Source of the DNA: Timonella sp031979385 | Lineage (GTDB): Bacteria > Actinomycetota > Actinomycetes > Actinomycetales > Cellulomonadaceae | Length of the DNA stretch: 64,000 nt | Assembly (NCBI GenBank): GCA_031979385.1 | Contig: DALZEF010000011.1 | Span: 38,039 to 102,038, forward strand | Direction: 5' to 3' | Shown here: positions 53,771 through 63,341 of the stretch, piece after piece | Layout of the letters: the number at the start of each line of letters is the position of its first letter | Position numbering within the stretch: position 1 is the first letter of the stretch | The notes under the pieces: model-generated | What the model saw: the letters and a program-made list of their open reading frames with translations, nothing else | What the model was told of the DNA's origin: nothing | Database searches by the model: none | Position numbers and translations under genes: made by a program

Positions 53771-55792
53771 TCAGACCTGTTCGCGTGTTTCGATCGCCTT
53801 CACGATCCGTGCGATGGCATCCGCAACCGGAATGCCGTTCTCCTGGCTTCCGTCACGGAAACGGAACGACACGGCACCAGCCTCAGCGTCCTCGCCACCC
53901 GCGATGATCGTGAATGGAACCTTGGATTTCGAGGCGTTACGGATCTTCTTGGGGAAACGCTCAGAGCCATCATCCAAGTCTGCACGTACGCCCGCAGCCC
54001 TGAGTTGCTTCACCACGTCAGCGAGGTAGTCGTTGAATGGTTCTGCCACCGGAATGGCGGTCACCTGAACTGGAGCGAGCCACACCGGGAAGTTACCAGC
54101 GTAGTGTTCCACCAAGATTCCGAAGAAACGCTCGATCGAACCGAACAATGCACGGTGAATCATGACTGGACGCTGACGCGAACCATCAGCGGCGGTGTAC
54201 TCGAGTTCGAACAGTTCTGGCTCGAAGAAGTCCAGCTGAATGGTCGAGAGTTGCCAGGTACGGCCAATCGCGTCCTTCGCCTGAACCGAGATCTTAGGAC
54301 CGTAGAACGCGGCACCACCCGGGTCCGCTATCAGTTCAAGACCAGATTCGGTGGCGACTTGGCGTAGCACCTCAGTCGCCTCTTCCCAGGTTTCGTCGTC
54401 GCCAACGGACTTCTCTGGGTCACGGGTCGAGAGTTCGAGATAGAAGTCGTTCAGACCATAATCGCGCAGCAGATCAAGCACGAACGTGAGCAGAGAGCTC
54501 AGTTCCTCGCGCATCTGCTCACGAGTGGTGTAGATGTGGGCGTCATCCTGAGTGAACCCGCGCGCACGGGTCAGGCCGTGCACCACACCGGACTTCTCGT
54601 AGCGGTACACGGTACCGAATTCGAACAAACGCAGCGGCAGTTCCCGGTATGAGCGGCCACGTGAGCGATACACCAGGTTGTGCATCGGGCAGTTCATCGG
54701 CTTGAGGTAGTAGTCCTGACCCGCACGCTTGATGTTGCCGTCCTCGTCGCGTTCCTCATCGAGGTGCATTGGAGGGTACATGCCGTCCGCATACCAGTCG
54801 AGGTGGCGCGAGGTCTCGAACAGGTTCTTCTTGGTGATGTGCGGGGTCGACACAAACGAATACCCGGCCTGCACGTGGCGTTTACGCGAGTACTCCTCCA
54901 TCTCCATGCGAACCATCGCGCCATTCGGGTGGAAGACCGGCAAGCCTGAGCCGAGTTCGTCAGGGAACGAGAAAAGGTCCATCTCTGCGCCCAGACGACG
55001 GTGGTCGCGGCGCTCCGCCTCGGCAAGACGGTCCAAGTGAGCGGTCAACTCATCCTTGGTTGGCCATGCGGTGCCGTACACACGCTGCAGCATTGGATTC
55101 TTCTCGCTGCCGCGCCAGTATGCGGCGGCTGAGCGCATGAGCTTGAAACCGTTACCAATCAACTTGGTGCTCGGCAGGTGCGGTCCGCGGCAGAGATCCT
55201 GCCACGCCACGTCACCGTTGCGCTTCACGTTCTCGTAAATGGTGAGTTCACCTGCGCCGACCTCAACCGAGGCACCCTCACCGGCGTTCTCCGAGTTGCC
55301 CTTCAGACCGATCAGTTCGATCTTGTACGGCTCGTGTGCCAGTTCCTCATGCCCCTGCTCGTCCGAAATGACACGACGACGGAACGTCTGTCCCTCCTTG
55401 ATGATGCGCATCATCTGCTTTTCGAGGTTCTTCAGGTCTTCGGGAGTGAATGGGTTCTCAACATCGAAGTCATAGTAGAAGCCGTCACGGATTGGCGGAC
55501 CAATGCCCAATTTGGCTTCTGGGTTGACGTTCTGCACTGCCTGAGCAAGAACATGGGCAGCCGAGTGGCGCAACACATCGAGGCCATCCGGTTCCGAGAT
55601 CAGAACACCCTCAACCACATCGCCTTCCTCAGGTGCATGGAACAGGTCCTTGAGTTCTCCATTGACGCGAAGAACCACAACATCGCGCTGCTGCGAGAAC
55701 AGCTCGGTGCCGGTAGTTCCCTGCGTCACCGTAGTCTCCTGGCCGTTCAGGCTGAATGTGACTTGCGGTGGCGATACAGAGACGTCCGACAC
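53771..55792 (-). CDS. thrS: Threonyl-tRNA synthetase
   Basis: A 673-residue class II enzyme: TGS domain (1-65), editing domain (about 75-225, with RHSAAHVLAQAV), catalytic core with MNCPMHNLVYRSRGRSYREL (zinc cysteine), and C-terminal anticodon domain. GTG start follows AGGAGG. Heads the conserved thrS-HIT-pgsA-patA-pimA order. Confidence 0.96.
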   Translation of the reverse strand: MSDVSVSPPQVTFSLNGQETTVTQGTTGTELFSQQRDVVVLRVNGELKDLFHAPEEGDVVEGVLISEPDGLDVLRHSAAHVLAQAVQNVNPEAKLGIGPPIRDGFYYDFDVENPFTPEDLKNLEKQMMRIIKEGQTFRRRVISDEQGHEELAHEPYKIELIGLKGNSENAGEGASVEVGAGELTIYENVKRNGDVAWQDLCRGPHLPSTKLIGNGFKLMRSAAAYWRGSEKNPMLQRVYGTAWPTKDELTAHLDRLAEAERRDHRRLGAEMDLFSFPDELGSGLPVFHPNGAMVRMEMEEYSRKRHVQAGYSFVSTPHITKKNLFETSRHLDWYADGMYPPMHLDEERDEDGNIKRAGQDYYLKPMNCPMHNLVYRSRGRSYRELPLRLFEFGTVYRYEKSGVVHGLTRARGFTQDDAHIYTTREQMREELSSLLTFVLDLLRDYGLNDFYLELSTRDPEKSVGDDETWEEATEVLRQVATESGLELIADPGGAAFYGPKISVQAKDAIGRTWQLSTIQLDFFEPELFELEYTAADGSRQRPVMIHRALFGSIERFFGILVEHYAGNFPVWLAPVQVTAIPVAEPFNDYLADVVKQLRAAGVRADLDDGSERFPKKIRNASKSKVPFTIIAGGEDAEAGAVSFRFRDGSQENGIPVADAIARIVKAIETREQV

Positions 55793-55819
55793 GATCGTGT
55801 CCTCCTATGAGAAGTAGAA

Positions 55820-55846
55820 AAGGGAGCATCGCAGCCTGCGACGCTC
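55820..55846 (-). promoter_or_regulatory. Attenuator-like hairpin in the thrS leader
   Basis: On the minus strand GGGAGCGTCGCAG pairs with CTGCGATGCTCCC (one mismatch), followed by TTTTCT, 28 nt before the thrS start and just after a TAGAAT -10-like element. It has the shape of an intrinsic terminator placed before the gene. No T-box features were found. Confidence 0.5.
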
Positions 55847-56010
55847 CCTCATTCTATCGACTCATTCAGATTTTCTAAGCACGCAAGCCGTGAGATGCGT
55901 CCAACGTGTATCGGAGGGCTAAAACAACCCACGGAACAGTGAGGTGCAACCCAATCGCGCTTTCGGACGCACCCTGGCAGGCTTACGGAACCGAATCGTC
56001 GAAAAACAGA

Positions 56011-56211
56011 TTAGTCGTTGAGCTTCTTAGCCTGCTCCGCGAGTTGATCGACCTTCTCATCAATGTGGTCCGGGGTGACCTTCTTGATGGCATCAGCGAC
56101 CTGATCGATACGCTCGTCGGTCAACTGCTCTTTTGTCTTCTCAATAAGGCCATCCTTGTCGCTGCCGCCAAGAGCGTCTTTTGCCTTGTTAACGAGGTCG
56201 TCGAGTCCCAT
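56011..56211 (-). CDS. Rv0909/MT0933-type antitoxin-like small protein
   Basis: A 66-residue, highly charged helical protein (MGLDDLVNKAKDALGG ... DHIDEKVDQLAEQAKKLND) resembling the short MT0933-type antitoxin family of actinobacteria. GGAGA precedes the ATG. No toxin (SRPBCC or otherwise) gene is adjacent, so it is an orphan; it could equally be a CsbD-like stress protein. Transcribed alone between thrS and the chitin region. Confidence 0.6.
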   Translation of the reverse strand: MGLDDLVNKAKDALGGSDKDGLIEKTKEQLTDERIDQVADAIKKVTPDHIDEKVDQLAEQAKKLND

Positions 56212-56452
56212 GTGTTTCTCCATTCAGTCCAAGGTGCACGCAACACGTATGCACCACCAAAAGTTATCTCACTCCGTACGCGATTTCGGCAGGTCAGTGA
56301 GGTGAATTTTGCGATCTACTCAAGTTCAACTTCCCAACTCGATCGAGATGTTGAGGCACGAGCGCAAATACAGGAGGGCCATTCCGTGCCGCAACGAACA
56401 ACAATGGGCAGATCTCCCCAAAGCCTTCGGTCACCCCGCTTGCTTTCGCTAG

Positions 56453-56486
56453 TAAGTATTACTTATGTAAGTGTAAGTATTACTTA
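56453..56486. promoter_or_regulatory. Two operator-like palindromes upstream of the LPMO gene
   Basis: TAAGTATTACTTA occurs at 56453-56465 and again at 56474-56486. Each is TAAGTA/TACTTA around one base, and the two are 21 bp apart, two helical turns, so a regulator could bind both on one face. A related 17-bp site lies at an equivalent distance before the chitinase gene. Confidence 0.7.
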
Positions 56487-56561
56487 CTCCAGGATTGAGT
56501 CACTTACCCCGAGCTGGTTTTGCCACCCCCACCGTCTCAATGATGAGCGGAGGCACGTGAC

Positions 56562-56590
56562 GAAGAACGTTGAAGCACTCAACGTTCTTC
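56562..56590 (+). other. Hairpin in the LPMO leader region
   Basis: GAAGAACGTTGA and TCAACGTTCTTC form a perfect 12-bp stem with a 5-nt loop, followed by CTTTG. It lies between the distal operators and the LPMO start and could act as a terminator or attenuator. There is no counterpart before the chitinase gene. Confidence 0.55.
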
Positions 56591-56658
56591 CTTTGAGGGT
56601 CATACCGGTCACTCTCTCTGCGAGGGCTCCAGACCGGTTGTCAACGCGATCTACGTCT

Positions 56659-56674
56659 GTAGCGCCCGCGCTAC
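56659..56674. promoter_or_regulatory. Proximal 16-bp palindrome before the LPMO gene
   Basis: GTAGCGCCCGCGCTAC, a 7-bp perfect inverted repeat, in a block conserved before the chitinase gene. It ends 22 nt before the start codon. It may be a repressor operator or an mRNA hairpin. Confidence 0.7.
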
Positions 56675-56696
56675 TCACAACAGAAAGCAGTAACCC

Positions 56697-57409
56697 GTGA
56701 ACATCAAATCCATGAAGTCCGCTGTGGCGGCGACCGCAGGCCTGCTCATCGCAGCGCCTCTGTTCTTGGCTGTGCCAGCAGCCGCACACGGGTGGGTCAC
56801 CGACCCACCAAGCCGCCAAGCCGCCAAGACAACTGTGCCAAGGGCGCCACATCCTTCGACTGTGGCTCGATCAGGCACGAGCCGCAGAGCGTTGAGGCAC
56901 CCAAGGGTTCACTCCAGTGCTCCGGCGGCTCCGGCTTCGACATTCTCGATGACGAGTCTCGTCCATGGCCAACGAAACAGGTCGGTTCATCCGTCAACAT
57001 CCAGTGGAAACTCACCGCCGCGCACAACACCAGCACGTGGGAGTACTTCGTCGACGGACAGCTCCACCAGGTCTACGAGCAGCACGGCCGTCCAGCGTCC
57101 GACATCTCGCACACTCTCACCAATCTCCCTGCGGGCAAGCACACTATCCTCGCTCGCTGGAACGTTGCCGACACTCCGATGGCGTTCTACAACTGCATCG
57201 ACGTCCAAGTCGGCCCTGGTGGTGGGGACAATGGCGGCGGAGACGACAACACCGGCGCACCAGCCTACGACCCAGCCATCGTCTACCTCGGCGGAGACCG
57301 TGTAACCCACAACGGCCATCTCTGGGAGGCGAAGTGGTGGACCCACGGTGCCACACCAGGAACCACCGGCGAGTGGGGACGGTGGCGTGATCTTGGCCCA
57401 CTGAACTAA
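56697..57409 (+). pseudogene. AA10-CBM5 chitin-active LPMO, frameshifted by an 8-bp tandem duplication
   Basis: The gene encodes a signal peptide (residues 1-30, ending VPAAA) followed by HGWVTDPPSRQ, whose His would become the copper-binding N-terminus of an AA10 lytic polysaccharide monooxygenase. At 56811-56826 AGCCGCCA is present twice in tandem; downstream the reading continues in another frame with GATSFDC, the second brace histidine in LTAAHNTSTWEYF, MAFYNCID and a CBM5 domain (YLGGDRVTHNGHLWEAKWW) to a stop. Removing one 8-bp copy restores a 234-residue SP-AA10-CBM5 protein closely matching the first half of the next gene. As written it is broken; loss of a copy by slippage would switch it on. 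GTG start, as in its paralogue. Confidence 0.88.
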
Positions 57410-57442
57410 CTGTTCAACCCACCTGGCAACACTAGGTAAATT

Positions 57443-57473
57443 GGCTGAGCCCGCTTCGGAGGGCTCAGCCTTT
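57443..57473 (+). terminator. Terminator of the LPMO gene
   Basis: Perfect 10-bp stem GGCTGAGCCC/GGGCTCAGCC with an 8-nt loop and TTT, 33 nt after the stop. Confidence 0.85.
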
Positions 57474-57738
57474 CGCGTTCTTGCGGGTATTCACAGCAAG
57501 TGGAACCAGACACGAAAGCCATATTCCTCGCCTTTGCTCAAGCTCCCGTAGGACTACTGACGGATACCTCAGCCCACTTGACGCTCTTCATTCACAGACG
57601 GGTTACGCCTCCGAGGCCCTCCGTGCACACTTCTTAACCTGCGCGAACATGATCTAGCAAGATTAAGAAGAGCCCCGACAGGCTCATCAGTCCGGTACCA
57701 ACTACCCGCCTCACCCTGTTGCGCTGCCTGCTTTTGTT

Positions 57739-57755
57739 AGCAAGCATTACTAACT
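57739..57755. promoter_or_regulatory. Distal operator-like site upstream of the chitinase gene
   Basis: AGCAAGCATTACTAACT matches AGTAAGTATTACTTACT-type sites of the LPMO upstream region at 14 of 17 positions and lies 223 bp before the start, compared with 211 bp for the LPMO gene. Confidence 0.6.
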
Positions 57756-57936
57756 GAAGCGCTCATGCCTTCTCCTCCCCTCCCTCACAGATGCCAGTCT
57801 CCCCCACCGGCTTAACGCCGGACAGGCACAGCAACGACAGTCCGCAAGGTCAACCCGTTGCATACATCACTATGTCGTTCGAACCAGCACGACATAAACG
57901 ATCGTCGGCCACAAGCCGACAATGCGATCTACATCA

Positions 57937-57952
57937 GTAGCGCCCGTGCTAC
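57937..57952. promoter_or_regulatory. Proximal palindrome before the chitinase gene
   Basis: GTAGCGCCCGTGCTAC, equal to the LPMO site except for one base that turns a G-C into a G-U pair, so the stem is kept. It ends 26 nt before the start codon. Confidence 0.7.
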
Positions 57953-57977
57953 ACACACTAGAAAGCAGTAAGTATCT

Positions 57978-60035
57978 GTGAACATCACATCCACGAAGTC
58001 CATCCTGGCGGCACTGGCAGGATTCCTCATCGCCGCCCCGATGGTCATTGCTGCCCCCGCAGCAGCCCACGGCTGGGTCACCGACCCACCAAGCCGCCAG
58101 GACAACTGTGCCAACGGCGCCACGTCATTTGACTGTGGCGGTGTCAAGTACGAACCACAGAGCGTTGAGGCGCCCAAGGGCTCACTCCAGTGCTCCGGTA
58201 ACAACTCTGAATTCGCAATTCTTGACGACGACACAAAGCCTTGGCCTACCAAGAACGTAGGCTCGTCGATCAACGTGCAGTGGAAGCTCACCGCCGCGCA
58301 CAACACCAGCACGTGGGAGTACTTCGTAGACGGGAAACTCCACCAAACGTACGAACAGAACGGCCGTCCCGCAGCCGACATCTCACACACGCTCACCGAC
58401 CTCCCTGCAGGAAAGCACACGATCCTTGCCCGCTGGAACGTAGCTGACACTTCGATGGCGTTCTACAACTGCATCGACATCAATGTAACCGGCGGAAACG
58501 ACGGGGGAACCAACCCCGGTGGAGGCGACGGCGACACCGGTTCCACCCCCGGCGATGACGACACCAACCCAGGCGGAGACAACGGCTCAACCCCAGGTGA
58601 CGGCGACACCGGCAGCGCCACATGCGCACCGGTGTACGACGCAGCAGCGGTCTACACCTCTGGAGACCAGGTGAGCTACAAGGGTCACCTATGGCAGGCC
58701 AAATGGTGGACCCAGGGTGCCGCTCCTGACACAACAGGTCCGTGGGGCCAGTGGGCTGACCTTGGCTCATGCGAAGACTCATCAACGACCCCTGGGGACG
58801 GTGGCACCACTCCTGGTGGAGATGATGACACCACACCGGGCGATGGTGACGATGACAACGGCTCAACCCCCGGCGATGACGACACCAACCTAGGCGGAGA
58901 CAACGGCTCAACCCCCGGAGCGACCGAAGACCGCATCGTCGGCTACTTCACCAACTGGGGCGTTTACCAGCGTAACTACCACGTGAAGAACATCAAGACC
59001 TCCGGGTCTGCTGACAAACTCACCCACATCCTCTACGCATTCGGTAACGTAAAGAACGGTGAGTGTGTCATTGGTGACGCATATGCTGACTATGAGAAGG
59101 CATACACGGCTGCTGAATCGATTGACGGTGTTGCCGACACCTGGGACCAACCACTCCGTGGAAACTTCAACCAACTTCGCAAGTTGAAGGCTGAGTACCC
59201 CAACATCAAGGTTCTGTGGTCGTTCGGTGGGTGGACCTGGTCCGGCGGCTTCGGTGAGGCGTCGAAGAACCCCGAGAAGTTTGCGAAGTCTTGCCGTGAC
59301 CTCGTTGAGGACTCACGCTGGGCCGATGTGTTTGATGGCATCGACATCGACTGGGAATACCCAAACGCTTGCGGTGAAACCTGCGATAACTCTGGCTTCG
59401 GCTCATATCGCAAGCTCCTCCAGGCGCTCCGCGCTGAGTTCGGTGACGACATTGTCACCTCGGCTATCGCAGCCGACGCAACCCCGGGTGGAAAGATCGA
59501 AGCCGCAGACTATGCCGGCGGTGCAGAGTACCTCGACTTCATCATGCCGATGACGTACGACTACTTCGGCGCGTGGAACAAGAATGGCCCGACAGCACCG
59601 CACTCGCCGCTGACCGGGTATGACGGAATCCCTCAACAGGGCTTTGACACCACGACCACCATCAACAAGCTGACTTCGATGGGTATCCCCTCCGAGAAGA
59701 TCCTGCTCGGTGTTGGATTCTATGGACGCGGCTGGACGGGTGTAACCCAGGCAGCACCAGGTGGTAACGCCACCGGAGCTGCCCAGGGTTCCTATGAGGC
59801 TGGCATTGAGGACTATAAGGTTCTCAAGACCAAGTGCCCTGTTACCGGTTCCATTGCCGGAACGTCTTACGGCCTCTGCAACGGCGAGTGGTGGAACTAC
59901 GACACGCCTACTGACATCACCAACAAGGCGAAGTTCGCAAGCGACAAAAACCTTGGTGGAGCATTCTTCTGGGAACTCTCAGGAGACACTGCGAATGGTG
60001 AACTCATCAGCGCAATCCACAATGGTCTCAAGTGA
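57978..60035 (+). CDS. Secreted multimodular chitinase AA10-CBM5-GH18
   Basis: A 685-residue exported enzyme. Signal peptide 1-30 (cleavage after APAAA); AA10 LPMO domain about 31-170 with histidine brace His31 and His108 and axial Phe162; Asp/Gly/Thr-rich linker; CBM5 chitin-binding domain about 213-266 (VYTSGDQVSYKGHLWQAKWW); second linker; GH18 domain about 308-685 with the catalytic FDGIDIDWEYP (acid Glu460). The LPMO would oxidatively cut crystalline chitin and the GH18 hydrolyse it. This domain order is that of the Jonesia denitrificans protein from which JdLPMO10A was studied. GTG start. Confidence 0.96.
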   Translation: MNITSTKSILAALAGFLIAAPMVIAAPAAAHGWVTDPPSRQDNCANGATSFDCGGVKYEPQSVEAPKGSLQCSGNNSEFAILDDDTKPWPTKNVGSSINVQWKLTAAHNTSTWEYFVDGKLHQTYEQNGRPAADISHTLTDLPAGKHTILARWNVADTSMAFYNCIDINVTGGNDGGTNPGGGDGDTGSTPGDDDTNPGGDNGSTPGDGDTGSATCAPVYDAAAVYTSGDQVSYKGHLWQAKWWTQGAAPDTTGPWGQWADLGSCEDSSTTPGDGGTTPGGDDDTTPGDGDDDNGSTPGDDDTNLGGDNGSTPGATEDRIVGYFTNWGVYQRNYHVKNIKTSGSADKLTHILYAFGNVKNGECVIGDAYADYEKAYTAAESIDGVADTWDQPLRGNFNQLRKLKAEYPNIKVLWSFGGWTWSGGFGEASKNPEKFAKSCRDLVEDSRWADVFDGIDIDWEYPNACGETCDNSGFGSYRKLLQALRAEFGDDIVTSAIAADATPGGKIEAADYAGGAEYLDFIMPMTYDYFGAWNKNGPTAPHSPLTGYDGIPQQGFDTTTTINKLTSMGIPSEKILLGVGFYGRGWTGVTQAAPGGNATGAAQGSYEAGIEDYKVLKTKCPVTGSIAGTSYGLCNGEWWNYDTPTDITNKAKFASDKNLGGAFFWELSGDTANGELISAIHNGLK

Positions 60036-60051
60036 CATATGAAACCGTCTG

Positions 60052-60089
60052 AAGGCCTGTTGGCCACGCATGCGTGGCCAACAGGCCTT
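60052..60089 (+). terminator. 38-bp perfect palindrome after the chitinase gene
   Basis: Two 19-bp arms meet without a loop (centre GCATGC) 17 nt after the stop. It ends in CTTCTGTTCT. Probably the chitinase terminator, unusually long and perfect. Confidence 0.85.
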
Positions 60090-60263
60090 CTGTTCTATCC
60101 GGCGACCGACAAACGGAACGAGTCTGGGCGGTGGGGTTTCGTCGCCAATCAGCAAAGAGACCAAGACCCATATCGCTGGGGCGCAAACCACACCAGATCG
60201 TTGGGAATCTGCCGCAGGCTTGGATCATCCACGTGCTCTAGGCCATGTTCATCCCAGATATGG

Positions 60264-60295
60264 AAAAGGCCCGTGCATTAATGCACGGGCCTTTT
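60264..60295 (-). terminator. Terminator of tRNA-Gly
   Basis: A 32-bp perfect palindrome beginning AAAAGGCCCG and ending CGGGCCTTTT, three bases past the 3' end of the tRNA on the minus strand; works in either direction. Confidence 0.9.
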
Positions 60296-60298
60296 AAC

Positions 60299-60373
60299 TG
60301 GAGCGGATGACGGGATTCGAACCCGCGACCCTCACCTTGGCAAGGTGATGCTCTACCCCTGAGCCACATCCGC
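60299..60373 (-). tRNA. tRNA-Gly(GCC)
   Basis: Minus strand begins GCGGATGTGGCTCAGGGG and ends CATCCGC-T-CCA, so CCA is encoded. The anticodon arm CACCT-TGCCA-AGGTG gives anticodon GCC. T arm GCGGGTTCGAATCCCGT is intact. Confidence 0.97.
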
Positions 60374-60543
60374 AGACGGTGCTTCAAACACCTCAATCAA
60401 TCTACTAGGTTTCACACGCCAGTCCAAAACACAAGCACCTGGCAAGATGCCTAAAAGGCATCACTTCACCGCACAAACCGCTATTTTCCGCGGGTCTTGA
60501 ACACTACAGATTGACATGGTGACCTCCATCACCGAGGCGCTAT

Positions 60544-60558
60544 TGAGAACTCTTCTCA
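60544..60558. promoter_or_regulatory. Palindromic Zur/Fur-like site upstream of the AztD-like gene
   Basis: TGAGAACTCTTCTCA is a perfect 6-3-6 palindrome, the size of actinobacterial Zur boxes, next to a TATGAT -10-like element at 60560. Its sequence departs from the usual TGAAAATGATTTTCA, so the regulator is uncertain. Confidence 0.45.
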
Positions 60559-60609
60559 TTATGATGTAAGGTCGTATCGATCGTGTCGGACACTCTCGTC
60601 CCTCACTAA

Positions 60610-60624
60610 TGATAATGATTCCTA
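60610..60624. promoter_or_regulatory. Fur/Zur-like box before the AztD-like gene
   Basis: TGATAATGATTCCTA has a full left half of the 7-1-7 Fur/Zur consensus TGATAAT-N-ATTATCA and a degenerate right half, 18 nt before the GTG start. Confidence 0.55.
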
Positions 60625-60641
60625 TTCTACAAAGGAGAGTT

Positions 60642-62018
<1,377 letters not shown>

Positions 62019-62091
62019 CACCCTACACATCTCTCTGAACTGGGGATTCACCGTTCCAGTTGCGTCCTTCCGTCAGGATTGAAAAGGTTGG

Positions 62092-62115
62092 AAGCAGCCC
62101 TTCGGGGCTGCTTTT
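62092..62115 (+). terminator. Terminator of the AztD-like gene
   Basis: AGCAGCCC-TTCG-GGGCTGCT with a stable UUCG tetraloop and a T-run. Confidence 0.93.
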
Positions 62116-62138
62116 GATCATCCGGTACAGGAGGAAAG

Positions 62139-63182
62139 ATGACGGCACCACACGAGCACGACAGTGTCTCTGACCCCGCACACAGCGACGAGACTGGGCA
62201 CGATTGGTCTGATGAGGGCGGCGCGCTTCCCGATGGTCCCGCAACACAGGGAGCCCATACTCGCGGAGGGCCTCACCCACCGAACCGCAATCATGTGCAC
62301 GGAGGACTCATCGACCCGCGGACAGCATTTCCCAAAATCGAACCTCCCGAGCAACAACAGCCAGAACCGGGTCTCGATCAGAAACTCGAACCACGGGCCT
62401 ACCGAGGCGAACACACCTATCGAGGTTCCGGCAGGCTACGTGGACGCAACGCACTGATCACCGGTGCCGACTCTGGGATTGGTGCCGCCGTGGCTATCGC
62501 ATTCGCACGCGAGGGCGCCAACGTTGCGTTGGCGTACCTACCCGCCGAGCAACCCGATGCGGTGGAGATCGACAAGATCCTTGACGAGACAGGCGTAAAG
62601 GTCCTACATCTTCCCGGTGACCTCGCGGATGTCTCCTACCGCAACACCCTCGTGCACAAAACGCTTGGTGCTTTTGGCGGTCTCGACATCCTCGTAAACA
62701 ACGCGGGGAAGCAGCTGAGTGTTGAGGACATAGACGAACTGTCTGATGAGCAGATTGAGCAGACGTTCGCGGTGAACGTGTTTGCGACCTTTGCGCTGTC
62801 AAGGGATGCGGCTCGCATCATGGAGCCAGGGTCGACGATCATCAACACTACGTCGATTCAGGCGTATTCACCGTCGCCGCACCTGTTGGATTATGCCTCC
62901 ACGAAGGCTGCGATCAACAATTTCACCAAGGGCCTTGCCGCGCAGTTGGGTCCGAAGGGTATTCGCGTGAATGCCGTGGCACCGGGACCGATTTGGACGC
63001 CATTGCAACCTTCGCACGGTCAGCCACCGGAGAAGTTGACGTCATTCGGTCACGATACCTGGCTTGGTCGTGCAGGCCAGCCTGCCGAGTTGGCACCGGC
63101 TTACGTGTTCTTGGCATCGAACGAGTCCAGTTACATTCTTGGCGAGACTCTGCACGTCAATGGCGGTCGCGCTACTCCGTAG
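62139..63182 (+). CDS. Short-chain dehydrogenase/reductase with His-rich N-terminal extension
   Basis: A 347-residue SDR of the YhdF/YhxC-like stress group. Residues 1-95 form a polar extension with many histidines and prolines. The Rossmann domain has ALITGADSGIGAAVAIAFA, LVNNAGKQ, catalytic YASTKAAINNF and VNAVAPGPIWTPLQPS. Substrate unknown. ATG preceded by AGGAGG. Transcribed in the same direction as the AztD-like gene but after a strong terminator. Confidence 0.9.
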   Translation: MTAPHEHDSVSDPAHSDETGHDWSDEGGALPDGPATQGAHTRGGPHPPNRNHVHGGLIDPRTAFPKIEPPEQQQPEPGLDQKLEPRAYRGEHTYRGSGRLRGRNALITGADSGIGAAVAIAFAREGANVALAYLPAEQPDAVEIDKILDETGVKVLHLPGDLADVSYRNTLVHKTLGAFGGLDILVNNAGKQLSVEDIDELSDEQIEQTFAVNVFATFALSRDAARIMEPGSTIINTTSIQAYSPSPHLLDYASTKAAINNFTKGLAAQLGPKGIRVNAVAPGPIWTPLQPSHGQPPEKLTSFGHDTWLGRAGQPAELAPAYVFLASNESSYILGETLHVNGGRATP

Positions 63183-63195
63183 CGTTCTTATGCTT

Positions 63196-63230
63196 GTGGC
63201 CCCACCGCTTGAGCGGTGGGGCCACGTTTT
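63196..63230 (+). terminator. Terminator of the SDR gene
   Basis: Perfect 14-bp stem GTGGCCCCACCGCT/AGCGGTGGGGCCAC and GTTTTG, 14 nt after the stop. Confidence 0.93.
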
Positions 63231-63341
63231 GTATTTTCATTGACGACGACCCGGCGGCAAGGATGCTCCCTCACCTGCCAGTACTAAGGCTCGTGACAAG
63301 TATCGGTCCCCTACGCCTGCTGAATCAATCATCGAACGGGG

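Larger units (their letters stand above)
57474..57977. other. Promoter region of the chitinase gene
   Basis: No gene is supported. Besides the distal operator (57739-57755) and the proximal palindrome (57937-57952) it contains several small inverted repeats: CCGGC/GCCGG near 57810-57825, ATGTCGT/ACGACAT (57872-57895) and GTCGGC/GCCGAC (57904-57920). The last 50 bp are nearly identical to those before the LPMO gene, including AGAAAGCAGTAA. Confidence 0.6.

Noticed and set aside
55793..55900. T-box riboswitch for thrS
   Set aside because: No specifier loop, AG bulge or conserved T-box antiterminator sequence could be found.
57474..57977. DasR (dre) operator for the chitinase
   Set aside because: No sequence close to the dre consensus was found in the region.
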